Shown here: positions 14,934 through 22,482 of the stretch, one piece after another
Layout of the letters: the number at the start of each line of letters is the position of its first letter
How positions within the stretch are numbered: the stretch's first letter is position 1
Source: Flavobacteriaceae bacterium
Lineage (GTDB): Bacteria > Bacteroidota > Bacteroidia > Flavobacteriales > Flavobacteriaceae
Reading direction: 5' to 3'
Length of the DNA stretch: 28,946 bases
Assembly (NCBI GenBank): GCA_021647405.1
Contig: JAKIUU010000030.1
Span: 1-28,946 of the forward strand
Notes under the pieces: model-generated
Seen by the model: the letters and a program-made list of their open reading frames with translations, nothing else
Databases searched by the model: none
Told to the model about the DNA's origin: nothing
Translations under genes and position numbers: made by a program

Positions 14934-15497
14934 GTGAAAAATTTTGGTTGGGCATTTCTTGTATTTTTAATTTGGGCATTTTTTGGTGCTTGGATACATG
15001 CTGAATTACATCCTCAAAAAGAAAAACTAATAAAGACGCCATTACCAAAAGAAAAAGCGGCACCCATTCCCATTGTTGTAAAAGATACTGTTATTGTTAA
15101 GCCTGTACTTAAAGACAGTATTTTAAAAGTAGTTCCTGTAAAACCCTTCCCAAAAAAAATTATTTATTTAGGATTTAACCAAAAAGATTTTACAGATACC
15201 GATAGTATATACGTGTACACCAAAGCACTTATAAACTATATTAATAAAAATGACAGCACTCAAATATATATAGTTGGCCATACCGATAGTGTTGGAGATG
15301 AACGCGATAATTATTGGATTGGGCTTGAACGTGCCAAGAATTTTAAAACTTTTTTAATAGTTCAAGGTATCGACAAACAACGCATACACACTGATTCAAA
15401 AGGTGAAGAAGAACCATTCTCAGAAAATCAAACAGCAACAGATCGCAAAAAAAACAGACGCATTGAAATTACCGTAAAACCAAATACTAATGAATGA
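14934..15497 (+). CDS. OmpA-family protein with N-terminal membrane segment
   Basis: This 187-residue envelope protein starts at GTG 14934. An N-terminal hydrophobic helix (GWAFLVFLIWAFFGAW, 5-20) serves as signal anchor, followed by a Pro/Lys/Val linker (25-75) and a C-terminal OmpA/MotB peptidoglycan-binding domain (76-185). Key residues of the latter are GHTDSVGD (115-122, Asp118 binding diaminopimelate), Arg133 in LERAK and RKKNRRIEI (171-179). It lacks a beta-barrel, so it probably links a membrane to the cell wall. Its 3' end overlaps by 8 bases with a small membrane protein gene, suggesting that the two work together. Partner and precise role are unknown. Confidence 0.85.
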   Translation: MKNFGWAFLVFLIWAFFGAWIHAELHPQKEKLIKTPLPKEKAAPIPIVVKDTVIVKPVLKDSILKVVPVKPFPKKIIYLGFNQKDFTDTDSIYVYTKALINYINKNDSTQIYIVGHTDSVGDERDNYWIGLERAKNFKTFLIVQGIDKQRIHTDSKGEEEPFSENQTATDRKKNRRIEITVKPNTNE

Positions 15498-15822
15498 ACC
15501 CACCCTCTCTAGTTTACATTTTAAAGACTTTGTTGAAATTTTTATTTTAATGTTAGGTGCTTTCCTAATAGGCTATGGTTTTGCCTATTACTATTTTAAG
15601 AATGAACTTAAAAAAGCAAAATCGGGTTATAGTGCCCAGACTTTTGACGATAAATTAGAGGCCATTGTTGAAGGCGAAATAAAAGCCACAAAAACCTTTG
15701 AACGTGGCGGTTTTGAAGTAGAAGACACTAAGCAACAAGAAATAGAGTTTATAATTGAAAAGGACAAAAAGAAAAGAAAACCTTCTCAAAAAAACAATAA
15801 GAATCCAGATGCCTCCTCTTAA
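15490..15822 (+). CDS. Small membrane protein coupled to the OmpA-domain gene
   Basis: This 110-residue hypothetical protein has one strong hydrophobic helix (FVEIFILMLGAFLIGYGFAY, about 14-33), then a charged, probably cytoplasmic or periplasmic tail rich in Glu and Lys, ending KKRKPSQKNNKNPDASS. Start ATG overlaps the end of the OmpA-domain gene by 8 bases. Its stop codon shares the palindrome TTAA with the stop of the gene on the other strand. I do not recognise a family; the context suggests a membrane partner of the OmpA-domain protein. Confidence 0.75.
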   Translation: MNEPTLSSLHFKDFVEIFILMLGAFLIGYGFAYYYFKNELKKAKSGYSAQTFDDKLEAIVEGEIKATKTFERGGFEVEDTKQQEIEFIIEKDKKKRKPSQKNNKNPDASS

Positions 15823-16055
15823 ACCTCATCAGCCATTAAACGCTGTGTTTCTCTGTCAAAAAAAGCATTTGCTTGTGTTATTAATTCTTCAACTTCTTGG
15901 GTAGCTTCTGCTTCAGTTTCGTTTTCTAAGTTGTCAAACCACGTTACTGAATCGTCTTCTAAGTTTATAACAAACCGTGGGTACTCGGTGTGAATTACAA
16001 AAATAGCTTCTTTAAAATCGGTATTATCGCCCAATATAAATTTAGGTAGTTCCAT
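15819..16055 (-). CDS. Small acidic hypothetical protein
   Basis: This 78-residue, strongly acidic, soluble protein starts MELPKFILGDNTDFKEAIFV and contains HTEYPRFVINLEDDSVTWFD, then a Glu-rich helix ETEAEATQEVEELITQANAF. No signal peptide or membrane segment is seen. It starts inside the last 14 bases of the MATE gene, so it is translationally coupled to it. I do not recognise the family. The sequence looks like a compact folded domain plus a C-terminal helix rather than spurious coding, and the ATG is well placed. Confidence 0.75.
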   Translation of the reverse strand: MELPKFILGDNTDFKEAIFVIHTEYPRFVINLEDDSVTWFDNLENETEAEATQEVEELITQANAFFDRETQRLMADEV

Positions 16056-17400
16056 GTTTTAAGTGTATTAATTTTTTGGTTAAATAATTAAAGCGTAAAA
16101 ATAATAAAATTGCCGAAGCTGTTAAGCCTATAAGTAAACCTATCCATATGCCTTGCGAACCAAGTCCTGCGATTTTTCCCAAATAATAAGAAAAAGGAAA
16201 GCCAATAATCCAATAAGCCACAAAAGTCATATAAGTAGGAATTTTAACATCTTGTAATCCGCGTAAAGCGCCCAATACAACAGCTTGAACACCATCAGAT
16301 AGTTGAAAAAATCCTGCTACAACAAGTAATAAAGCAGCTGTTTTAGTTACTTCAATATTGTCAATATACATCAGTGGTAAAATATTTTTCAGACTAAAAA
16401 AACCAATAGCAAAACAAAGCTCAATCAAAAATATTTGCATAAAAATTGAAAAGGCTATCCGCCGCAACTCTTGAAACTGGTTAAGTCCTTTTTGATTGCC
16501 TACCCTAATAGTGGCTGTTACGCCCAATCCAACGGCTATCATAAAGGTCATAGAAGCCAAGTTTAGTGCTATTTGATTGGCGGCTTGGTCAATAGTTCCT
16601 AACGATCCTGCCAGCCAAATAGCCCCAGTAAAGACAGCTACTTCAAAAAACATTTGCAATGCTGTAGGGAAACCCAAATCGATTATTTTTTTTAATTTTT
16701 CTTTTCTAATTTCTATCCACTTAATGGGATGTAAAAATGGTTTGAGTTTTTCGCGGTGTTTAACAATATAAAACATAAACAAAGCCATCACAAACCGCGA
16801 GGTCATCGTACCGATTGCCGCCCCTACCAGTTCTAATTTTGGAAAAATCCAAATACCATAAATCAAAAAATAGTTTATTATGACATTTATAATATTGGCA
16901 GCAATGGTGGCATGCATGGCATATTTGGTTTGCGACATACCGTCGGAAAATTGTTTAAACGCCTGAAAAATCATCAACGGAATCATTGAGAAAGCCACAA
17001 TATTGAGATAGGGAATAGCCAGAGCCACCACATCGGGTGGTTGATTCATATGATATAAAATGGGTTTTACGAGTATTAAAAAGACAAACATAAACACCCC
17101 CATAATAGTTGATAGCAATAAGCCATGTTGAAAATCGTGCCTGCCTTTTTCAATATCACCTGCCCCATCGGCTTCTGCCACTAAGGGCGTTATAGCAAAA
17201 GTAAATCCTATGCCTAAAGACAGGGCTATAAACACCAAACTATTGCCCAAAGAAACGGCTGCCAATTGGGTAGCGCCCAACCGCCCTACCATAATATTAT
17301 CGGCCAAACCTACCAATACATGTCCTAATTGTCCTATCATTACCGGATAAGCCAATTTAAGATTGTAGTTAAATTCTTTGGTATAATTTGAAAAACGCAC
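16042..17400 (-). CDS. MATE family multidrug efflux transporter
   Basis: This 452-residue inner-membrane antiporter exports cationic drugs, dyes or metabolites using a Na+ or H+ gradient. It has about 12 hydrophobic helices and the hallmark start ELxxLAxPxxxGQ (here YNLKLAYPVMIGQLGHVLVG), DNIMVGRLGATQLAAVSLGN and a matching second half (ALQMFFEVAVFTGAIWLAG; DQAANQIALNLASMTFM), reflecting the internal duplication. Start is the GTG ending at 17400, about 30 bases from a good promoter. Substrate cannot be inferred. It is followed by a coupled small acidic protein gene. Confidence 0.95.
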   Translation of the reverse strand: MRFSNYTKEFNYNLKLAYPVMIGQLGHVLVGLADNIMVGRLGATQLAAVSLGNSLVFIALSLGIGFTFAITPLVAEADGAGDIEKGRHDFQHGLLLSTIMGVFMFVFLILVKPILYHMNQPPDVVALAIPYLNIVAFSMIPLMIFQAFKQFSDGMSQTKYAMHATIAANIINVIINYFLIYGIWIFPKLELVGAAIGTMTSRFVMALFMFYIVKHREKLKPFLHPIKWIEIRKEKLKKIIDLGFPTALQMFFEVAVFTGAIWLAGSLGTIDQAANQIALNLASMTFMIAVGLGVTATIRVGNQKGLNQFQELRRIAFSIFMQIFLIELCFAIGFFSLKNILPLMYIDNIEVTKTAALLLVVAGFFQLSDGVQAVVLGALRGLQDVKIPTYMTFVAYWIIGFPFSYYLGKIAGLGSQGIWIGLLIGLTASAILLFLRFNYLTKKLIHLKHGTT

Positions 17401-17429
17401 TACTTAAAATATTAATAAATTTTAGTGCG

Positions 17430-17459
17430 CAAAGGTACTCCAATAGTTAAAATTTACAA
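17430..17459 (-). promoter_or_regulatory. MATE gene promoter
   Basis: On - a TTG (17457-17459) is followed after 19 bases by TACCTTTG (17430-17437) and then CGCA, a full consensus match. The -33 box lies in the last codons of the isochorismate synthase gene, so the MATE gene has its own start of transcription. Confidence 0.75.
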
Positions 17460-18530
17460 CACACTTAACAAGGTTTTACTTTTATCTTCGGTTTCTTGCC
17501 ATTCGTTTTGTGGATTGCTGTCTTTTGTAATACCACCGCCTACATAAAAAGAAAGTTTTTGTTTGTCAACTTGCATACATCGTAAATTTACAAATAGCTG
17601 GGTAGATCTGCCTTCTCTTTCTAAATTTTTATTGATGATTCCCAAATAGCCCGTATAAAACTCACGGTCATAATTTTCGTTCTCTACAATAAAATCTATG
17701 GCCTTTTGCTTTGGATAACCCCCTACTGCTGGTGTTGGATGCAAGTTTTCAACCAATTTTAAAAGGGAACTCTTTTCTGGCAAACGTCCTGTAATCTCTG
17801 AGCAAATATGAGACATATGACCCGCCTTTAAATTAAAAGGCTTAGAAATTTTAATAGGTATGCCAATTTTTTTTAAGGATTCAGAAATATAATCAATCAC
17901 AATTTGCTGTTCTTTTTTTTCCTTTTCGCCCCAAATTATGGCTGTGTTCTCTTTAAATATTTGCGTTCCTGCCAAGGCCATGGTTTCAAAATAATTATCG
18001 TTAATACTGATGAGTTTTTCGGGAGTGGCGCCCATCCAAGTGCCCACTTTTGGGTGATGCCAAAAATAGGTTAAGGCATTGGGATATTTTAAAGCCAAGC
18101 GTAAAAAGGTGTTTTTTAAGTCAAATTCTGTATTTTTAATAGATGTCTTTCTTGACAAAACCACTTTGTTAAATTTATTGTTTTTAATATGCCCAACAGC
18201 TTTTTTTATTAATTGGGTATAATCGGTTTTATTTAAAGAAGCTGTACTGCTTTTTAAACTCTTTTTATGAGAATTGACTTTGATAAAATTTGGCGATAAA
18301 ATAAAGTTCTCAAAATCGGAGTGCTCAAAAGGAATTAGAATTCTTTTTTTTTCAGTATTAAAAGGGGCTAAAACAAAACCTGATTCGTTTAATTTTTCTG
18401 AGGTATAAAGTGTATCCTCTTTTTGGATTAACAAAGATAAAATTCTGCTGTCGGGTAATTTGTAAACAACAAATGGCCGTTTGTTATCTGTTGCTAACTG
18501 TAATTTTTTATGAAAATTCTGAGCCGACAT
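17454..18530 (-). CDS. menF: Isochorismate synthase
   Basis: It turns chorismate into isochorismate, the entry to menaquinone (or siderophore) synthesis. The 358-residue chorismate-binding enzyme shows KVVLSRK (general base Lys122), GATPEKLISI (167-176), ETMALAGTQ (general acid Glu182; the LAGT type of isochorismate rather than anthranilate synthases), SEITGRL (244-250), LHPTPAVGG (263-271) and the C-terminal YVGGGIT and NEWQETEDK stretches with Mg2+-binding Glu residues. The N-terminal third is diverged, as usual. Its ATG overlaps the thioesterase stop codon (TAATG). That coupling, and the lack of siderophore genes in view, favours menaquinone. Confidence 0.93.
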   Translation of the reverse strand: MSAQNFHKKLQLATDNKRPFVVYKLPDSRILSLLIQKEDTLYTSEKLNESGFVLAPFNTEKKRILIPFEHSDFENFILSPNFIKVNSHKKSLKSSTASLNKTDYTQLIKKAVGHIKNNKFNKVVLSRKTSIKNTEFDLKNTFLRLALKYPNALTYFWHHPKVGTWMGATPEKLISINDNYFETMALAGTQIFKENTAIIWGEKEKKEQQIVIDYISESLKKIGIPIKISKPFNLKAGHMSHICSEITGRLPEKSSLLKLVENLHPTPAVGGYPKQKAIDFIVENENYDREFYTGYLGIINKNLEREGRSTQLFVNLRCMQVDKQKLSFYVGGGITKDSNPQNEWQETEDKSKTLLSVL

Positions 18531-18946
18531 TATTTTCTAGGAAGCGCTATGGTTGTCAGTTTACACAACGAAATAAGTTTGTTTTTTTCATCGTGAACTT
18601 TAATTTCCCACAATTGTGTTGTGCGGCCCTTATGGATAATTTTTGCTGTAGCAAATACAAAGCCTTCTTTAATGGCTCTTACATGATTGGCAGCAATTTC
18701 AATGCCGCGAATTTCAAATTCGTTATTGTCAAAAAACAAATGCGATGCAGCACTGCCTACACTTTCGGCAAGTGCCACAGTAGCACCGCCATGTAAAATA
18801 CCATTGGGTTGATGTACTTTAGAAGTAACAGGCATTTTGGCAACTAAAAAATCATCGCCAAAATCTACATACTCAATATCAAGTGTTTGCATTAAAGTAT
18901 TTTGAGATATCTTATTTAACAGTTTAAGGGTTTCTTGTTTTGACAT
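18530..18946 (-). CDS. PaaI-type hotdog thioesterase, likely DHNA-CoA hydrolase
   Basis: This 138-residue hotdog-fold acyl-CoA thioesterase carries the PaaI motif NGILHGGATVALAESVGS, with His52-Gly-Gly and the catalytic Glu61, and the C-terminal strand ATAKIIHKGRTTQLWEIKV. The stop codon overlaps the start of isochorismate synthase (TAATG), so the two are translationally coupled. In menaquinone synthesis 1,4-dihydroxy-2-naphthoyl-CoA must be hydrolysed by such an enzyme; the assignment to that step rests on the neighbour. A general phenylacetyl-CoA-type thioesterase is the alternative. Confidence 0.85.
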   Translation of the reverse strand: MSKQETLKLLNKISQNTLMQTLDIEYVDFGDDFLVAKMPVTSKVHQPNGILHGGATVALAESVGSAASHLFFDNNEFEIRGIEIAANHVRAIKEGFVFATAKIIHKGRTTQLWEIKVHDEKNKLISLCKLTTIALPRK

Positions 18947-19005
18947 TATCTTAATTTTAAAATGTAAATTTAAACAATTATTAAAGACTTATCTTTCATT
19001 CTTTG

Positions 19006-19013
19006 TAACTTTG
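19006..19013 (+). promoter_or_regulatory. Promoter -7 element of the pRiA4b ORF-3 family gene
   Basis: TAACTTTG matches TAnnTTTG and lies 24 bases before the ATG at 19038. It overlaps an in-frame TTG at 19011 that could otherwise be taken as the start. No -33 TTG is visible. Confidence 0.45.
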
Positions 19014-19037
19014 TGGTCTGTTTTAAAATCAAAAACC

Positions 19038-19553
19038 ATGATTTATAAAGTTCGTGTTATTGCCGATTTAGAAGAAGATGTAGCCAGAGACATTGCTATA
19101 AGAAGCACTGCCAATTTGGAAGATTTACACAATGTTATTACCAATACCTTTGGGTTTGATGGTACAGAAATGGCCTCGTTTTACAAAGCTGATAACGAAT
19201 GTAATCAAGGGGATGAAATACCGCTTTACGATATTTCTGAAGAATCTGCTGAGGCTACAGACACCATGAAAGATTTTAGTCTTACCGATTTATTGACACA
19301 TCAGGAAGACAAACTTATTTATGTTTATGATTTCTTTGCCATGTGGACCTTTTTGGTAGAACTTATCGAAATAACCAACTTTAACAAGGAACAAGATTTG
19401 CCAAAAGTTCTTTATACTCTGGGCAACTTACCTACTGAAGCCCCTGAAAAACAATTTAAAAGCGACAAGCTAGAAGATGGTTTTGATATGTATGATGAAG
19501 ATAATGATGGCGATTTTTTACAAAGCTATGAAGACGATATAAACCTTAGCTAA
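19038..19553 (+). CDS. Plasmid pRiA4b ORF-3 family protein
   Basis: This 171-residue soluble protein from the ATG at 19038 opens MIYKVRVIADLEEDVARDI and has DLHNVITNTFGFDGTEMASF, YDFFAMWTFLVELIEI and an acidic C-terminus with DMYDEDNDGDF. The pattern (beta strand, LH-x-x-I helix, W/F core, YDFGD-like segment) fits the pRiA4b ORF-3/IS1096 TnpR-passenger family. Despite that name no transposon is present, and the family is a common chromosomal one of unknown biochemical role. It converges on the next gene with an 8-base 3' overlap. Confidence 0.82.
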   Translation: MIYKVRVIADLEEDVARDIAIRSTANLEDLHNVITNTFGFDGTEMASFYKADNECNQGDEIPLYDISEESAEATDTMKDFSLTDLLTHQEDKLIYVYDFFAMWTFLVELIEITNFNKEQDLPKVLYTLGNLPTEAPEKQFKSDKLEDGFDMYDEDNDGDFLQSYEDDINLS

Positions 19554-20604
19554 CAATATAGGTATTCACATTTTCATAATTACGAATCACAAAATCGAGA
19601 GCGAATTTTAAAATTTCGCCCATAGATTCTGCCTTTTTAAAATTTATATCTTTTGTAAAAGCTTTTATTTCATGCCTTAATTGCACTACTTTTTCTGGTT
19701 TAGAAATTTTATCGGCAACCATACATTCTATCAATTTTTGCAATCTGTTTTGTGAAGAACGCGCCCTTTTAGCCAACAAAGAACGTTCTTCGTTTTTATA
19801 CTGAAAAATAGACTCTTCATGCAAACTTTTCTCAACCATTTTTACCAATTTGGCATTTTCTTTAAAAAATTGAGGTCTGTAAATTTTTAGGGCACCCTCA
19901 TAAGACTGTTGGTCAAAATCTATGGCACGTATTCTGTATTGCACCTGATCAAAATCATGCGACACCACAAACACATAATTATAAGAACGCATATCGCCTA
20001 AAAGTCTAATTGTACAGCGTTCGTTAAATTTTACAAACTCTTTAGAAATTTGTTTTTGTTCTTGTATTGTCAATTGAGGAAAATGGTCTTCTATAAAGAC
20101 ATCCCCCGGAATACCTAAGATATGTTCTTCAATTAAAGTATCTTCATGCACTAAAAAATCGACTTTATTGGGCGATAACAACTCCTCCAATTCCAAGCCA
20201 TAAATACGAGAGGCATCGGCTTTTTTTACATACAAGTAGGTGTAATTATCGTTTAAAATATTCCTAATTTTTACCCTAAAAGGCCGCGAATTTCCAAAGG
20301 TGCAGTAATCAATAGCATCCACATTTAAATGCGGAATTGAATAATCACTCCCATCAGAGTGCATAATGGTGTAGATTTTTTTTAGGTTTAAATCAATATT
20401 TTCGCGTTCGTGATCTGGATACAAAACACGAATCCACAAAGTGTCGTTATCGTTTTTATCAAAAACTTCTACTGAGCCTGTAAACCTGAGTAAATCGTCA
20501 TAAAAAACAGGGATAACCACATTTCTACCATATTCTGTTAAATAATCATATAAGGCCTCTGTAACAGGATAGGTTGGTTTTTTAAACGAAATTATGGGTT
20601 GCAT
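19546..20604 (-). CDS. Conserved hypothetical protein with kinase-fold-like residues
   Basis: This 352-residue soluble protein (ATG at 20604; an in-frame TTG two codons upstream is less likely) belongs to no named family I recall. The order of residues fits a protein-kinase-like fold: Lys127/Lys128 in YLYVKKADASR (ATP-contact lysine), Glu159/160 in DTLIEEHILGIPGD (helix C), Asp204 and Asn209 in LLGDMRSYN (D-x4-N catalytic loop) and Asp229 in RAIDFDQQ (metal-binding). The first 120 residues look like a separate beta-rich domain and the last 90 are helical and basic. The function may be phosphotransfer to a small molecule or protein, as in HipA or APH enzymes; this is inference from motifs. It is a single gene, convergent with the pRiA4b ORF-3 protein. 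Confidence 0.75.
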   Translation of the reverse strand: MQPIISFKKPTYPVTEALYDYLTEYGRNVVIPVFYDDLLRFTGSVEVFDKNDNDTLWIRVLYPDHERENIDLNLKKIYTIMHSDGSDYSIPHLNVDAIDYCTFGNSRPFRVKIRNILNDNYTYLYVKKADASRIYGLELEELLSPNKVDFLVHEDTLIEEHILGIPGDVFIEDHFPQLTIQEQKQISKEFVKFNERCTIRLLGDMRSYNYVFVVSHDFDQVQYRIRAIDFDQQSYEGALKIYRPQFFKENAKLVKMVEKSLHEESIFQYKNEERSLLAKRARSSQNRLQKLIECMVADKISKPEKVVQLRHEIKAFTKDINFKKAESMGEILKFALDFVIRNYENVNTYIVS

Positions 20605-20629
20605 ATTCAAAATATAAATATTGACTTTC

Positions 20630-20637
20630 CAAAAATA
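20630..20637 (-). promoter_or_regulatory. Promoter -7 element of the kinase-like gene
   Basis: CAAAAATA on + reads TATTTTTG on -, a match to TAnnTTTG, 25 bases before the ATG at 20604. The nearest upstream TTG on - (20664-20666) is 26 bases away, longer than usual, so support is partial. Confidence 0.4.
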
Positions 20638-20714
20638 AGGGGTTTTTGTGTATTTATTGGTAACAAAAGGCTAATTTAATCGTCTTGTTTAAAACATTTA
20701 TCAAATTATCTGAC

Positions 20715-21617
20715 TTGGAAACAATATTATCTATTAAAAATCTCAGTAAAAATTATGGCCGTATAAAAGCAGTTGATAACTTATCTTTCGAAATAAAGAA
20801 GGGTTTTGTTTATGGCATTCTTGGGCCAAATGGCAGCGGAAAATCGACTACATTAGGTATTATTTTAAATGTTGTAAATGCCAATTCTGGAGATTTTAGC
20901 TGGTTTAATGGAACATTAAACACACATCAAGCCCTTAAAAAAGTAGGCGCTATTATTGAGCGCCCTAACTTTTATCCGTATATGACAGCCCGTCAGAATC
21001 TGAAACTTGTTTGTAAAATAAAAGAAATATCAGAAGCTAAAATAGACCCCACATTAAAGCAAGTTAATTTGTTTGAACGGAGAGACAGTAAATTCAAAAC
21101 TTTTTCTTTAGGGATGAAACAACGTTTGGCCATTGCCTCTGCCTTATTAAATAATCCTGAAATACTAATTTTAGATGAACCTACAAATGGTTTAGACCCA
21201 CAAGGAATTCACGAAATTCGTGCCATTATTAAAGCCATCGCCGCTAAAGGCACAACTATTTTACTGGCCTCTCATTTGTTAGACGAAGTTGAAAAGGTGT
21301 GCAGCCATGTTGTGGTAATTAGAAATGGTGTGAAATTATATGCAGGTAGTGTTGGCGAACTGACAAGCTCTTTTGGTACAATTGAATTAAAGGCTGATAA
21401 TGATTTTGATAAAATAACAGAACTGTTAAGTACTTACAATGGCATCTCTGGTGTAAACAAAGAAGGCAATTTACTTATTGCTACTTTAAATAAGTCAGTT
21501 TCAACAGCAGATCTCAATGCTTTTTTAGCCAGTAAAAAAATATTTTTATCGCATTTAATTAAACGCAAACCGAGCTTAGAACAACAATTTTTAAGCCTCA
21601 CAAATACCAAAAATTAA
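20715..21617 (+). CDS. ABC transporter ATP-binding protein
   Basis: This is a 300-residue ATPase subunit of an ABC-2 type exporter. It has Walker A GPNGSGKST (37-45), the signature FSLGMKQR (129-136), Walker B ILILDEP (149-155), D-loop TNGLDP and the switch His in LLASHLLDEVEKV. The C-terminal 90 residues form the extra domain typical of the NatA/CcmA-like class. The start is ambiguous: no ATG is available, and TTG 20715 gives the usual METILSIKNLSKNYG, whereas TTG 20685 adds ten untypical residues and overlaps a weak -7-like site. The permease follows one base later. Confidence 0.93.
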   Translation: METILSIKNLSKNYGRIKAVDNLSFEIKKGFVYGILGPNGSGKSTTLGIILNVVNANSGDFSWFNGTLNTHQALKKVGAIIERPNFYPYMTARQNLKLVCKIKEISEAKIDPTLKQVNLFERRDSKFKTFSLGMKQRLAIASALLNNPEILILDEPTNGLDPQGIHEIRAIIKAIAAKGTTILLASHLLDEVEKVCSHVVVIRNGVKLYAGSVGELTSSFGTIELKADNDFDKITELLSTYNGISGVNKEGNLLIATLNKSVSTADLNAFLASKKIFLSHLIKRKPSLEQQFLSLTNTKN

Positions 21618-21618
21618 C

Positions 21619-22455
21619 ATGTTTAGATTGCTTAATATAGAACTCTATAAACTGAGTAAAAACAGAGCCAGTAAGGTTTTAATCATAACTTACTTTCTGC
21701 TGCTTTCTTCTATTGCACTTATTGCGGCTATAAAGTTTGATATTGGTCCCATAAAATTTCATTTGGCCGAACAGGGTATTTTTAACTTTCCATACATCTG
21801 GCACTTTAACACCTATGTAGCAGCGGGTTTTAAGTTTTTCTTACTGCTTGTAATTGTCTCTATGATGGCCAACGAATATACCAACCGTACTTTAAAACAA
21901 AATTTAATTGATGGCCTCAGTAAGAAAGAATTTATCCTGTCGAAGTTTTATACCGTTATTTTATTAGCGCTTGCTTCTACCCTATTTGTTTTTATAGTAT
22001 CGCTTATTTTAGGATTGGCTTATTCTGATTTTAACAGCATCAATATCATATTATCAGATTTAGAATACCTCATCGCTTTTTTTGTTAAACTACTGACTTT
22101 CTTTTCGTTTGGTCTGTTTTTAGGCATTCTCATAAAACGTTCGGCCTTTGCTGTGGGCGCCATGCTCATTTGGTATTTTGGCGAAAAAATTGTTTATGGC
22201 TTGATGCGTTTCAAGTTTTTTGACAGCAAAGTAATGGCCGATAAAGTGTCACAATTTTTTCCATTAGAATCAATGAGCAACCTTATTAAAGAACCTGTCT
22301 CAAGATTAAATGCTGTAAAATCTGTAGCCAACCAACTGGGCGAAAATTTTCAATTTGACTACGCTGTGCATTGGTATGAGATAGCAATCGCCTTAACATG
22401 GACAGCTATCTTTATTTATCTTTCGTATTATTTGGTAAAAAAGAGAGATTTGTGA
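21619..22455 (+). CDS. ABC-2 type transporter permease
   Basis: This 278-residue inner-membrane permease partners the ATPase encoded one base upstream. It shows about six hydrophobic helices, for example VLIITYFLLLSSIALIAAI, FKFFLLLVIVSMMANEY and the last one near IALTWTAIFIYLSYYL, with the ANEYTNRTLKQNLIDGLSKK loop typical of ABC-2 permeases. Such pairs export drugs, peptides or lipids, or sense envelope stress; the substrate cannot be read here. The 3' end contains the -33 box of the next gene's promoter, so that gene is separately expressed. Confidence 0.92.
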   Translation: MFRLLNIELYKLSKNRASKVLIITYFLLLSSIALIAAIKFDIGPIKFHLAEQGIFNFPYIWHFNTYVAAGFKFFLLLVIVSMMANEYTNRTLKQNLIDGLSKKEFILSKFYTVILLALASTLFVFIVSLILGLAYSDFNSINIILSDLEYLIAFFVKLLTFFSFGLFLGILIKRSAFAVGAMLIWYFGEKIVYGLMRFKFFDSKVMADKVSQFFPLESMSNLIKEPVSRLNAVKSVANQLGENFQFDYAVHWYEIAIALTWTAIFIYLSYYLVKKRDL

Positions 22456-22463
22456 TATATTTG
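22432..22463 (+). promoter_or_regulatory. Promoter of the T9SS cargo gene
   Basis: TTG (22432-22434), a 21-base spacer and TATATTTG (22456-22463) fit the Bacteroidota consensus, with the ATG at 22483 about 20 bases further. It overlaps the last codons of the ABC permease. Confidence 0.7.
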
Positions 22464-22482
22464 AATTGTTTAAATACTGGCA

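Noticed and set aside
19038..19553. Evidence for a mobile element because of the pRiA4b ORF-3/IS1096 name
   Set aside because: No transposase, terminal inverted repeats or target duplications are near it; the family name is historical.
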